From Thermomonas sp. (GTDB lineage Bacteria; Pseudomonadota; Gammaproteobacteria; Xanthomonadales; Xanthomonadaceae): a stretch of DNA of 64,000 nt. The stretch is taken from positions 62,001 to 126,000 of the forward strand of contig NZ_JAHRWW010000001.1 of NCBI RefSeq assembly GCF_019104945.1. The letters run 5' to 3'. Positions within the stretch are counted from its first letter, which is position 1, and each line of letters begins with the position of its first letter. Under the pieces are notes generated by a model, which was given only the letters and a program-made list of their open reading frames with translations, ran no database searches and was not told the origin of the DNA. The position numbers and the translations under genes were made by a program. Shown here in pieces: positions 8,386-17,183 of the stretch.

Positions 8386-10473
8386 GTGAAGACTTCGAAA
8401 TACCTGCTGTTATCGCTTGCCATCTCCGCAGCACTGAGCGGCTGCCAAAAATCAGAAACTCCTGCCGCTGCGCAACCAGAGGCCACTGCCGTGAAATCCG
8501 AACTCCCGCCGCTTGCTGCGTTCAATGTGAACGACCTCGACACCAGCAAGAAGGTGTGCAACAACCTCGCCGACTTTGTGAACAGCAAATGGCTCGCCGC
8601 CAACCCTGTGCCTGCCGACAAGACCAGCTGGGGCAGCTTTGAAATGCTCGACGAGCGCGCCCAAGCCGCCAGCCACCTGCTGGCAGAGGCTGCAGCCAAC
8701 AACAAAGCGGCCACCGGCATTGAAAAATTGGTGGGCGATATTTATGCCTCGGGCATGGACGAAGCCAAGGTCAATGCCGCGGGCATCGCACCGATCCAAC
8801 CACAACTCGACGCCGTCAGCGCGCTCAAGACACCTGCGGATATTGCCCAGTATTTGCGCGACGAATTTGCTGCGGGTCGCGGTGACGTATTCAGCTTTGC
8901 CGCCGAAGCCGACTTCAAAAATTCCAGCCAAAAAATCGGTTATGCCTTCCAAGGCGGGCTCTCGCTACCGGAAAAATCGTATTACCTTGAAGACGGTCCG
9001 AGCGGCAAATACAAATCCATTCGTGAAGCGTTTGTTGCGCATATCATCAGGCAGCTGGAGAACGCTGGCGTAGCCGCCGACGCCGCCAGCCAGCAGGCCA
9101 AAGACGTGCTCGCATTCGAAACGCGCCTCGCCCAAGCCTCGCTGTCACCCATCGAACTGCGTGACCCTAACAACCAGTATCACTTCGTCAGCATGGCCGA
9201 CGCCGATAAAGCATCGCCCAACTTCAGCTGGTCGGAATTCTTCAAGGCCAATGGTGTGAGTGCCGAGGGCTTCTCGCTGTCGCAGCCGAAATTCTTTGCC
9301 GAATTCAACGCTATGTTGACCGACGTCCCGGTGGCGCAGTGGCAGGCATATTTGCGCATTCGCGCGATCGACGAAGCCGCCCCGTTCTTGAGCGATAAAC
9401 TCAACGACGAGCGCTTCGATTTTTATGCCCGCACCCTGCGTGGCCAAAAAGAACAGAAGCCGCGCTGGAAGCGCGTGCTAAACACGGTGGAAGGCAGCGC
9501 TGGCGAAGCCTTGGGGCAGATGTACGTGAAGGAAAACTTCCCCGCCGAATCCAAGGCACAAATGGAAACCTTGGTGAAGAACCTAAGCCAAGCGCTTAAG
9601 ACGCGCATCGAAAACTTGGAATGGATGAGCGCTGAAACCAAGAAGAAGGCGATGGAAAAATGGGCGAGCTTCACGCCCAAGATCGGCTACCCCGATAAGT
9701 GGCGCAACTGGGACGGCCTTGTCACCAGCCGCGATAGCTACCTGAGCAACATCATGGCAGCTGCCAAGTTCAACCATGCCTTTGATATGGCCAAAATTGG
9801 CAAGCCGGTGGATCGCAGCGAATGGCAGATGACCCCACAAACGGTTAACGCCTATTACAACCCGCTGATGAATGAAATCGTCTTCCCCGCCGCCATCTTG
9901 CAGCCGCCGTTCTTTGACCCCAAGGCCGACCTAGCCCTGAACTACGGCGGCATCGGCGCGGTTATTGGCCACGAAATGCTGCACGGTTACGACGACCAAG
10001 GCAGCCAATTCGACGCTAAGGGCAATTTCAACAACTGGTGGACGCCTGCCGACATGGAAGGCTTCAAATCGCGCACGGCGCGTCTTGTGAAGCAATTCGA
10101 CGACTACGTGGCCATTGATGGCTTACATGTAAAAGGCGAGCTGACACTGGGCGAAAACATCGCCGACCTTGGCGGCCTGAACGTCTCTTACGACGCTTAC
10201 CAAAAAGCATTGAAAGACGCTGGCAAAAGTGGCGACGACAAGATCGATGGCTATACCGAAAACCAGCGTTTTTTCTTCAACTGGGCCACGGTGTGGCGCC
10301 GTAACTTCACCCCAGATGAACTCAAAGTGCGCCTGAACACCGACCCGCATGCACCGGCCAACTTCCGCGCCATCGGTGCACCCAGCAATATGCCCGCCTT
10401 CGCGCAGGCGTTTGGCTGCAAGGCAGGCGACGCAATGGTGCGCACTGACGATGCCCAAGTAGTGATCTGGTAA
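8386..10473 (+). CDS. M13 family (neprilysin/PepO-like) zinc metallopeptidase lipoprotein
   Basis: An extracytoplasmic oligopeptidase of 695 residues, the usual M13 length. It starts at a GTG and has a lipoprotein signal (lipobox LSGC, Cys about residue 20), so it is probably anchored in the outer membrane. The peptidase M13 N-terminal domain covers about 40-430. The C-terminal catalytic domain carries H529-E-M-L-H533 (VIGHEMLHGYDDQG), the ENIADLGG motif with the third zinc ligand, and the conserved NAYYNP segment. It follows the M16 pair on the same strand after 94 bases and ends at a strong terminator. Confidence 0.94.
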   Translation: MKTSKYLLLSLAISAALSGCQKSETPAAAQPEATAVKSELPPLAAFNVNDLDTSKKVCNNLADFVNSKWLAANPVPADKTSWGSFEMLDERAQAASHLLAEAAANNKAATGIEKLVGDIYASGMDEAKVNAAGIAPIQPQLDAVSALKTPADIAQYLRDEFAAGRGDVFSFAAEADFKNSSQKIGYAFQGGLSLPEKSYYLEDGPSGKYKSIREAFVAHIIRQLENAGVAADAASQQAKDVLAFETRLAQASLSPIELRDPNNQYHFVSMADADKASPNFSWSEFFKANGVSAEGFSLSQPKFFAEFNAMLTDVPVAQWQAYLRIRAIDEAAPFLSDKLNDERFDFYARTLRGQKEQKPRWKRVLNTVEGSAGEALGQMYVKENFPAESKAQMETLVKNLSQALKTRIENLEWMSAETKKKAMEKWASFTPKIGYPDKWRNWDGLVTSRDSYLSNIMAAAKFNHAFDMAKIGKPVDRSEWQMTPQTVNAYYNPLMNEIVFPAAILQPPFFDPKADLALNYGGIGAVIGHEMLHGYDDQGSQFDAKGNFNNWWTPADMEGFKSRTARLVKQFDDYVAIDGLHVKGELTLGENIADLGGLNVSYDAYQKALKDAGKSGDDKIDGYTENQRFFFNWATVWRRNFTPDELKVRLNTDPHAPANFRAIGAPSNMPAFAQAFGCKAGDAMVRTDDAQVVIW

Positions 10474-10496
10474 CCCCTTGCCCAGCAAGTGTTTGA

Positions 10497-10528
10497 CGAA
10501 GGCCCGGGCAACCGGGCTTTCGTTTTTT
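10497..10528 (+). terminator. Rho-independent terminator after the M13 peptidase
   Basis: CGAAGGCCCGG-GCAA-CCGGGCTTTCG forms an 11-base-pair stem (one G-U pair) with a GCAA tetraloop, followed by TTTTTT. Confidence 0.93.
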
Positions 10529-10596
10529 CAGCGCAGAGGTTCCCTGATTCCGGCTACGGGTGTATGTTCGCGCCTCTACCTGCGAAAAGGCACGCC

Positions 10597-10785
10597 ATGG
10601 ACATCCACGACATCGCCCTCAATCTGTTTGCGCAACTGGTGCACGCCAACGGTTCGCAGCCACTCAGCCCAGAAGCCCGCATCGAAATGGGGCGCGAGGC
10701 CTACCGCTTCGCCGAAGCGTATATCACCGCCAAGGACCTATATATTCGCGAACTCCCCGTGAGCGAGATCAGCCAAGGATACTAA
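10597..10785 (+). CDS. Small hypothetical protein (62 residues)
   Basis: I do not recognise a family. The protein starts MDIHDIALNLFAQL and is acidic and helical-looking, with no signal peptide or membrane segment. The ATG at 10597 has a good AAAGG Shine-Dalgarno 8 bases upstream. The gene ends 5 bases before a lipoprotein gene, so the two are probably co-transcribed. Its codon use looks like that of its neighbours, which supports a real gene. Confidence 0.65.
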   Translation: MDIHDIALNLFAQLVHANGSQPLSPEARIEMGREAYRFAEAYITAKDLYIRELPVSEISQGY

Positions 10786-10790
10786 GCCGC

Positions 10791-11261
10791 ATGATTCGTT
10801 GGACGATTAGCTCTGCCGTGCTTGCACTTGCACTAACCGCCTGCAGCAGCGGGCCGGTGCGCCGCGTTTCCGAACCCACGGCCAGCATTCAACAGCTCAC
10901 CGTGCGTGCCGACGGCCGCTGGGACGTTGAGTTGCGCCTGCAAAACTACAGCAGCATTCCCATGCAGTTCGACACCACAGCGCTTGAGCTTACCTTTGAT
11001 AACGGCCCCGCTGCGCGGTTGGATATGAAGCCTGCGATGGAAGTGGGGCCTGAGTCAGCCGACGTGCACAGCGCCACCATTGAGCCCCTACCCGCCGGCC
11101 GTGCGCGTATCGCTTCGGCCCTAGCCGATGGGCGCGGGTTGACGTACACGCTCAGCGGCACGCTATCAGCCACCCCGCAAGACAAAAAACAGCGCAGTTG
11201 GGAGATCAAACGCGAGAGCGCGTTATCGCCAGTTCCGGGCATTCCGGGCGCCCTACGCTAA
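10791..11261 (+). CDS. Hypothetical lipoprotein, LEA14-like fold possible
   Basis: A 156-residue lipoprotein with signal peptide and lipobox (MIRWTISSAVLALALTAC, Cys18). After the lipobox comes a single beta-rich domain (SIQQLTVRADGRWDVELRLQ, then IPMQFDTTALELTFDN) that resembles the LEA type 2/LEA14 domain in its pattern of alternating hydrophobic strands. That assignment rests on pattern only. The ATG at 10791 was chosen because it begins the signal peptide. It probably sits in the envelope. The function is unknown. Confidence 0.75.
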   Translation: MIRWTISSAVLALALTACSSGPVRRVSEPTASIQQLTVRADGRWDVELRLQNYSSIPMQFDTTALELTFDNGPAARLDMKPAMEVGPESADVHSATIEPLPAGRARIASALADGRGLTYTLSGTLSATPQDKKQRSWEIKRESALSPVPGIPGALR

Positions 11262-11347
11262 GCCCACTCGCGCCTAACCATACGCTGTAGTATGCTCAGG
11301 GTTTCAGCAGGCCGAAAACCGGTCTGCACGCACCGGGAACCCTTCGC

Positions 11348-13141
11348 ATGAGCAGCTACAAAGCCCCCCTCGACGATCTGCGCTTCGCCCTTTACGACGT
11401 TCTTGGTGCGGAAGCACATTTTGAAAAACTCGGCTTTGCCGAGGTCAACCGCGAGCTTGCGGATGCTGTGCTGGACGAAGCCGCACGCTTTGCCGAAACC
11501 GTACTGGCCCCATTGAACCGAGTCGGCGATGAAGTGGGCTGCAAGTTCGACAAAGCCACCGGCGATGTCACCCCGCCGCCGGGCTTCAAAGAAGCCTTCG
11601 ACCAGTTTGCCGAAGGTGGCTGGACGGGCCTCACCAACGACCCCGAGCACGGCGGCCAAGGCATGCCAGCACTCTTGGGCGGCGTGATGACCGAGCTGGT
11701 GGACGCGGGCAACCTCGCCTGGGGCAACTTCCCCATGCTTAGCCACGGCGCGGTAAAAGCACTGGAAACCTATGGCGAAGATTGGCAAAAGGAAGTATTC
11801 CTAAAGCCGCTGATCACCGGCCAGTGGACCGGCACCATGTGCCTCACCGAACCGCACTGCGGCACCGACCTTGGCCTGCTGAAAACCCGCGCCGAACCGC
11901 TGGCCGACGGCAAGTATTCAATCACGGGCACCAAGATTTTCATCACCGCCGGTGAGCACAACCTCGTACCCAACATCATCCACCTCGTGTTGGCGAAACT
12001 ACCCGACGCCCCGCCCGGTGCGAAAGGGATTTCGTTGTTCGTCGTACCAAAATTCAAGGTGGAACGCGACGGCACCCAGCATGAGCGCAACGCCGTACGC
12101 TGCGGCGCGCTGGAACACAAAATGGGCATCCACGGCTCGGCAACATGCGTAATGAATTTCGACGGCGCCGAAGGCTATCTCGTCGGTGAGCCGCATAAAG
12201 GCCTGCAGGCGATGTTCGTGATGATGAACTCGGCCCGCCTTGGCGTGGGCGTGCAGGGTCTTGGCCTGTCTGAACGCGCCTATCAAAACGCCCTGCGCTA
12301 TGCCCGCGAGCGCCTGCAGTCGCGCTCGCTTTCTGGCCCGAAGAACCCCGACAAGCCGGCCGATCCGCTGATCGTACAGCCGGATGTGCGGCGCATGCTG
12401 CTGTCGCAAAAATCGTTGATTGAAGCCGGCCGCTTGCTGAGCCTGCACTGCTACTCGTTGCTGGATGAAGCCGAACACGCCAGTGACGCCGCCGTTCGCG
12501 AACGCGCCCACACTTTGGTGAGCTTCCTTACGCCCATCAGCAAAGCCTGCCTCACCGAGTGGAGCATTGAGAACACCTACAACGCCCTGCAGTGCTTCGG
12601 CGGCCACGGCTACATCGCCGAACATGGCATGGAGCAATACGCCCGTGACGCCCGTATCACCACGCTGTATGAAGGCACCACCGGCATTCAGTCGCTGGAT
12701 CTGATTGGCCGCAAGACGGCGGCTACGCAAGGTGCAGGGCTCAAGCTGTTCTTGGCCGAAATCGAAGCCTTCGTCAAACAGCACGAAGGCGAGGCCGCGC
12801 TGGCTGAGTTCATTGCGCCGCTGCGTGCTAAATGCAATGAATGGGGCAAACTCACCATCGACGTACTGACCCGCGCCGCCAGCAACCCCGAAGAACTGGG
12901 CGCAGCCAGCACCGACTATCTATTCTATTCCGGCTATGTCACGCTGGCCTACTGGTGGGCACGCAGCGTGGCCGCCGCTAACGCCTCCAGCAAGCCACAG
13001 GCGTTCAAAGACGCCAAACGCGACACCGCTCGCTTCTATTACGCCCGCATGCTGCCACGCACGCTCGGCCACAAGGCCGCGATTGAAGCCGGGGCTGACG
13101 CATTGATGGCCTTGCCCGATGCAGGGTTTGGCGCCATCTAA
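11348..13141 (+). CDS. Acyl-CoA dehydrogenase, large (about 600-residue) class
   Basis: An FAD-dependent acyl-CoA dehydrogenase of 597 residues. The length and C-terminal extension match the Pseudomonas FadE1/FadE2 and DmdC-like branch rather than the 380-residue branch. Motifs are WTGTMCLTEPHCGTDLG (FAD and acyl binding), the AARLGVG-type segment NSARLGVGVQGLGLSERAY, QCFGGHGYIAEHGMEQYARDARI, and the catalytic-base region ITTLYEGTTGIQSLDLIGRK. It oxidises acyl-CoA to enoyl-CoA, probably in fatty acid breakdown. The chain-length preference cannot be read from sequence. It stands alone. Confidence 0.93.
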   Translation: MSSYKAPLDDLRFALYDVLGAEAHFEKLGFAEVNRELADAVLDEAARFAETVLAPLNRVGDEVGCKFDKATGDVTPPPGFKEAFDQFAEGGWTGLTNDPEHGGQGMPALLGGVMTELVDAGNLAWGNFPMLSHGAVKALETYGEDWQKEVFLKPLITGQWTGTMCLTEPHCGTDLGLLKTRAEPLADGKYSITGTKIFITAGEHNLVPNIIHLVLAKLPDAPPGAKGISLFVVPKFKVERDGTQHERNAVRCGALEHKMGIHGSATCVMNFDGAEGYLVGEPHKGLQAMFVMMNSARLGVGVQGLGLSERAYQNALRYARERLQSRSLSGPKNPDKPADPLIVQPDVRRMLLSQKSLIEAGRLLSLHCYSLLDEAEHASDAAVRERAHTLVSFLTPISKACLTEWSIENTYNALQCFGGHGYIAEHGMEQYARDARITTLYEGTTGIQSLDLIGRKTAATQGAGLKLFLAEIEAFVKQHEGEAALAEFIAPLRAKCNEWGKLTIDVLTRAASNPEELGAASTDYLFYSGYVTLAYWWARSVAAANASSKPQAFKDAKRDTARFYYARMLPRTLGHKAAIEAGADALMALPDAGFGAI

Positions 13142-13161
13142 ACCCCGCTCGATAGCGCGAC

Positions 13162-13190
13162 GCGACAAACCGCCAAGGATGGCGTATAAA
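13162..13190 (+). promoter_or_regulatory. Candidate promoter of the HNH gene, giving a near-leaderless mRNA
   Basis: GCGACA and TATAAA are separated by exactly 17 bases. The -10 ends 11 bases before the ATG at 13202, so the transcript would begin within a few bases of the start codon. That matches the absence of a Shine-Dalgarno sequence there. Confidence 0.5.
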
Positions 13191-13201
13191 CTGATTTCTC
13201 A

Positions 13202-13795
13202 ATGGAGATCGATAGAGCCACTGGCGGCTTGCGCCTGCTGTGCCTAGACGCGCACGGCCGCCCATTGAATTGGATGGGCTGGCAGGCCGCCACCTGTCTT
13301 TACGCGCGCGACGCAGTGGCGTGGACCCTCGGCGACCCTTGCCTTACTGTGCACGGCGGGATCAACCGCGACAGCGGCACCCGTACCGTACTGGGCTTAC
13401 ATCCGATCATCGCCGCGCGTGGTCATGTGTCACCCGGTCATTTCGACCCCACGCCAGCGCTCACCAACACCGCACTGTTCGCCCGCGACCATGGCCTTTG
13501 TTTGTACTGCGGCCAAGCGTTTACCCGCAGTGCACTCACCCGCGACCACGTCCTGCCCGTATCCAAGGGCGGCCGTGATCTTTGGGAAAACGTGGTCACC
13601 GCCTGTTTCCACTGCAATTCGCGCAAGGGCAACCGCACCCCGCAGCAGGCCGACATGCCCCTGCTCGCCATCCCCTACCGTCCAAGCTGGGTGGAACATT
13701 TGATCTTGTCGAACCGTAATATCTTGGCCGACCAAATGGCCTTCCTGAAGGCCCAGCTACCACGCAAACGGGCCAACGATCTGTTTTTCAACTAG
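13202..13795 (+). CDS. HNH endonuclease domain protein
   Basis: A 197-residue protein with an HNH nuclease domain at about 95-145: a first zinc pair CLYCG, the catalytic ALTRDHVLPVSKGG, then ENVVTACFHCNSRKGNRTP with the second CxxC pair. This arrangement is typical of stand-alone HNH proteins found in many proteobacterial chromosomes. The N-terminal 90 residues are a conserved-looking domain I cannot name. The start lacks a ribosome binding site. There are no restriction or toxin genes next to it, so the target and role are unknown. Confidence 0.85.
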   Translation: MEIDRATGGLRLLCLDAHGRPLNWMGWQAATCLYARDAVAWTLGDPCLTVHGGINRDSGTRTVLGLHPIIAARGHVSPGHFDPTPALTNTALFARDHGLCLYCGQAFTRSALTRDHVLPVSKGGRDLWENVVTACFHCNSRKGNRTPQQADMPLLAIPYRPSWVEHLILSNRNILADQMAFLKAQLPRKRANDLFFN

Positions 13796-13858
13796 CCCTG
13801 AGGCGTTGACTCAGCGCACCTGCTTCGCAACACTGCGCGTAGGGGCAAGGGGAGCAGG

Positions 13859-14821
13859 ATGACACTGACGCTGGGAATCACCGGAATGGATCGCGCGACC
13901 GAAGCGGCCGTGCAAGCGGCGTTCAAAGCGGCCAACGCCGAAACTGGGGACCGCTGGACGCTCACCTCTTCCACAGATGCGGATTACGTCGTCATCGACC
14001 TCGATAGCCTGTATGGCCCGATGAGCCTGCTCAAGCTGCATACGGCCGGCAAAAAAATCATCGGCCTCACCTCCGTGGAGCGCAGCCAAACCGAATACCG
14101 CCTGCAGCACCCGGTGAACGTCAACGACCTTGCCGTACTTTTGAGTGAAATCGCCACCGATGAAGCCGCGCCGCCCAGCACCGCAGCGCCGCAAATCGTT
14201 CACGCGGAAGAAGTAGAAGCGCCCGAACCGGAGTCGGAACCGGAGACGCCTCCAAACGTATCGCCCGCCGCCGCGCAGCACACCCTGTTCGAGTGGTTAC
14301 AACAGGGGCTTCCGCAAGCGTACGCCCAGCTCCAGCGTGACGGGCTGCCGTCGCTACTGCTCGATTTCAACACCCATACTTGGCATGGATCTTCGGCCCT
14401 CAAACCGCTTGCACCTTGGTTTGAAGACAGTCTTACTGAAGAAGACTTCCAGCCACTCGATCACGCCACATGGGAGCGCCTCGCAGCATCGCTTGGCCCC
14501 GCCCAGCCGATGGCCCGCTTACTTTGGCTGGGCGGCCTGTTGTCCAAAGCCCCCACCAGCGGCCACTATGTAATGACGAAATGGCCGCAGACCGAGCGCG
14601 AGTTTCCCAAGCACTTCCGTATTGCCACGGCGATGATGAAAGGCCCGGCTACCGTGGCCGCCATTGCCGAAGCCAGCGCGGTGCCTGAAGAGGAAGTGGC
14701 CGACTGCATCAATGCCAATTTAGCCACGCAGCACGCCGAGCACGTACCCGACGCGCCAGCGCCCGCCCCTTTGCAAGCACAAAAGCACACGGGTTTGTTT
14801 GGCCGCCTGCGCAGCCATTGA
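13859..14821 (+). CDS. Hypothetical protein with possible C-terminal winged helix
   Basis: 320 residues with a strong Shine-Dalgarno (AGGGGAG). I do not recognise a named family. The N-terminal part (1-100) alternates strands and helices and contains DYVVIDLDSLYGP followed by GKKIIGLTS, reminiscent of a degenerate response-regulator receiver. The middle (105-140) is Glu/Pro-rich linker. The C-terminal third contains HFRIATAMMKGPATVAAIAE, which looks like a helix-turn-helix or winged-helix module. No membrane segments are seen. A regulatory role is only a guess. Confidence 0.75.
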   Translation: MTLTLGITGMDRATEAAVQAAFKAANAETGDRWTLTSSTDADYVVIDLDSLYGPMSLLKLHTAGKKIIGLTSVERSQTEYRLQHPVNVNDLAVLLSEIATDEAAPPSTAAPQIVHAEEVEAPEPESEPETPPNVSPAAAQHTLFEWLQQGLPQAYAQLQRDGLPSLLLDFNTHTWHGSSALKPLAPWFEDSLTEEDFQPLDHATWERLAASLGPAQPMARLLWLGGLLSKAPTSGHYVMTKWPQTEREFPKHFRIATAMMKGPATVAAIAEASAVPEEEVADCINANLATQHAEHVPDAPAPAPLQAQKHTGLFGRLRSH

Positions 14822-14887
14822 GCCTAGATTTACCCAATCCGCTTACAACTCCGCGTAACATTACCCGGTTCACTTCTGGAGACTGCC

Positions 14888-16030
14888 GTGACCCTGCGCC
14901 TCGCCCCTCTCGCCTGTGCCGTACTCTTGCTTTCTGCCTGCGGCGGAAAACCTGCTGCCGACGCTACCGCCCCGCAGGGCCCGGAAGACAAAGTCTTAAA
15001 CGTCTATAACTGGTCCGACTACGTGGCCGAAGACACCATCGAAAACTTTGAGAAAGCCACCGGCATCAAGGTGAATTACGATGTGTATTCTGAAAACGAA
15101 ACCCTAGAAACCAAGCTCACCGCGGGCAGCAGCGGCTACGACGTGGTGTTTCCGTCGGCGCGCCCATTCGCCCAGCGCCAGGTGAAGGCAGGGCTGTACC
15201 TCGCACTTGATAAGGCAAAACTGCCCAATATTTCGCATCTTGACCCCAGCATTTTGAAGGGCTTGGCCGATATTGACCCAAACAATGCGCACGTATTGCC
15301 CTATATGTGGGGCACCACCGGCCTTGGCATCAATGTCGATAAGGTGAAAGCCGCGCTGGGCGACAATGCGCCGATTGATTCGTGGGATCTACTGTTTAAC
15401 CCGGCCAACGCCGCCAAACTGGAAAAATGCGGCATCAGCGTACTCGATGACGACCAAGAAGCCTTCGGTGCGGCGCTGATTTGGAAAGGACAAAACCCCA
15501 ATGCCGGTGCCGCGAACGAGATCGACACCGTCAAGCAAATCTACGGTGCGATTCGCCCGTATATCCGCACCTTCAATAATGCCGAGTACAAAGACGCACT
15601 CGCCAATGGCGACGCCTGCGTGGTGATGGGCTATTCGGGTGACATTCTCGGCGCGGCCGACGCGGCTGCCGACGCGGCAGAAGCCAGCGGCAAGCCCGCG
15701 CCGGATATTCGCTACGTGATCCCCAAGGAAGGCGCGATCCGCTGGGTCGATGTGATGGCCATTCCCAAAGACGCCAAGCACCCGAACAACGCTCTTGCCT
15801 TCATCAACTATATTCTTGACCCGAAAACCGCCGCCGAAATTACCGATGCGGTGGGCTATGCCAACCCGAATAAAGACGCAACCACGCTCATCGAACCGGA
15901 CATTGCCAACACCCCCGGCATTTATCCGCCGGAGGCCGTGAAAGCCAAACTGGTGGACCCCACCACGCTGCCCGATACCGTGCAGCGCCAGCGCGTGCGC
16001 GCATGGACGGCCATCAAGAGCGGTCACTGA
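14888..16030 (+). CDS. potF: Putrescine/spermidine ABC transporter substrate-binding lipoprotein
   Basis: Periplasmic polyamine-binding protein of 380 residues. It has a GTG start with GGAG 7 bases upstream and a lipobox LLSACG (Cys about 18), so it is lipid-anchored, unlike soluble E. coli PotF. Family signatures are VLNVYNWSDYVAEDTIENFE, YDVVFPSARPFAQRQ, PYMWGTTGLGINVDKV and the C-terminal PKEGAIRWVDVMAIPK. It is the first gene of an ABC importer with ATPase and two permeases downstream. Whether putrescine or spermidine is preferred cannot be told, but the gene set is potFGHI-like. Confidence 0.92.
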   Translation: MTLRLAPLACAVLLLSACGGKPAADATAPQGPEDKVLNVYNWSDYVAEDTIENFEKATGIKVNYDVYSENETLETKLTAGSSGYDVVFPSARPFAQRQVKAGLYLALDKAKLPNISHLDPSILKGLADIDPNNAHVLPYMWGTTGLGINVDKVKAALGDNAPIDSWDLLFNPANAAKLEKCGISVLDDDQEAFGAALIWKGQNPNAGAANEIDTVKQIYGAIRPYIRTFNNAEYKDALANGDACVVMGYSGDILGAADAAADAAEASGKPAPDIRYVIPKEGAIRWVDVMAIPKDAKHPNNALAFINYILDPKTAAEITDAVGYANPNKDATTLIEPDIANTPGIYPPEAVKAKLVDPTTLPDTVQRQRVRAWTAIKSGH

Positions 16031-16034
16031 GGCA

Positions 16035-17183
16035 ATGGCGCTAGCGAACCGCTCCGCTCCGCCGCTGGAACCTTGGAAAGATCCAGCGGCGCAGCCGTTT
16101 TTGCGCGTTGAAAACGTCACTAAGACGTTTGGCAAACTTTATGCCTGCGACGATATTTCGCTGGACGTGTACCGAGGCGAATTTTTTGCACTGCTCGGTG
16201 GTTCAGGCTCGGGCAAGAGCACCCTGCTACGCATCCTTGCGGGCTTAGAAACACCAGATCGCGGGCGCATTTTGATCGACGGCGTGGACGTCACCCACCT
16301 GCCGCCTTACCAGCGCCCGGTGAATATGATGTTCCAAAGCTACGCGCTGTTTCCGCATATGACCGTAGCGCAGAACATCGCGTTTGGCCTAAAGCAAGAC
16401 GGCATGCCCAGCGGTGAAATCAAAGACCGCGTGCAGCAGATGCTTGAACTTGTGCAGATGCCGCAGCTGGGCAACCGCAAGCCCGACCAACTCTCCGGTG
16501 GCCAGCGCCAGCGCGTGGCACTGGCGCGAGCACTGGCTAAACAGCCCAAGCTATTACTGCTCGACGAGCCGCTGGGCGCACTCGATAAGCGCCTGCGCGA
16601 GCGCACTCAGTTTGAACTGGTGAACATTCAAGAGCGTGTTGGCACCACCTTCGTGATGGTCACCCACGACCAAGAAGAAGCCATGACCATGTCCAGCCGC
16701 ATCGCGGTGATGGACACCGGACGTATCGTGCAAGTGTCCACACCTGCGGCGCTGTACGAATACCCCTCCACACGCTTTGTGGCTGAGTTCATCGGCGGCA
16801 TCAACCTATTTGAAGGCCGTGTACTCGACCACGACGCCAGCCAACGCCGCGTGCGCATCGCCTGCGATGCCGTGGATGGTGGGGCGCTGCTGGCACGCCA
16901 CGCCGACCCAATTCCAGAAGGCACCGCCGTGAGCGTAGCGGTGCGCCCCGAGAAAATCGACGTACACGAATCGCGCCCCGAAGCCGATAACGTGGCCATC
17001 GGCAAAGTGCGTGACATCGCCTATCTCGGTGACGTATCGATCTACCATGTAGAAACCGAATCAGGCGCGATCGTACGCGTGCAAGAAACCCATGTGGAAC
17101 GCAGCTCCGAGCCACACTACGACTGGGGCGAAACGCTGTGGCTGAGCTGGCCCGCCAGCGGCGCGGTGGTACTCACCGCATGA
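16035..17183 (+). CDS. potG: Polyamine ABC transporter ATP-binding protein
   Basis: Cytoplasmic ATPase of the polyamine importer, 382 residues. The nucleotide-binding domain (about 23-255) has Walker [11 protein letters not shown]-loop [14 protein letters not shown], signature [15 protein letters not shown], Walker [13 protein letters not shown] and switch histidine [12 protein letters not shown]-terminal TOBE domain (about 290-380) follows. It begins 4 bases after potF and overlaps potH by 4 bases, so it belongs to the same operon. Length and motifs are complete. Confidence 0.95.
   Translation: MALANRSAPPLEPWKDPAAQPFLRVENVTKTFGKLYACDDISLDVYRGEFFALLGGSGSGKSTLLRILAGLETPDRGRILIDGVDVTHLPPYQRPVNMMFQSYALFPHMTVAQNIAFGLKQDGMPSGEIKDRVQQMLELVQMPQLGNRKPDQLSGGQRQRVALARALAKQPKLLLLDEPLGALDKRLRERTQFELVNIQERVGTTFVMVTHDQEEAMTMSSRIAVMDTGRIVQVSTPAALYEYPSTRFVAEFIGGINLFEGRVLDHDASQRRVRIACDAVDGGALLARHADPIPEGTAVSVAVRPEKIDVHESRPEADNVAIGKVRDIAYLGDVSIYHVETESGAIVRVQETHVERSSEPHYDWGETLWLSWPASGAVVLTA

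Noticed and set aside
11999..12784. 261-codon open frame on the minus strand inside the acyl-CoA dehydrogenase gene
   Set aside because: Shadow frame. The dehydrogenase motifs cover the whole region on the other strand.
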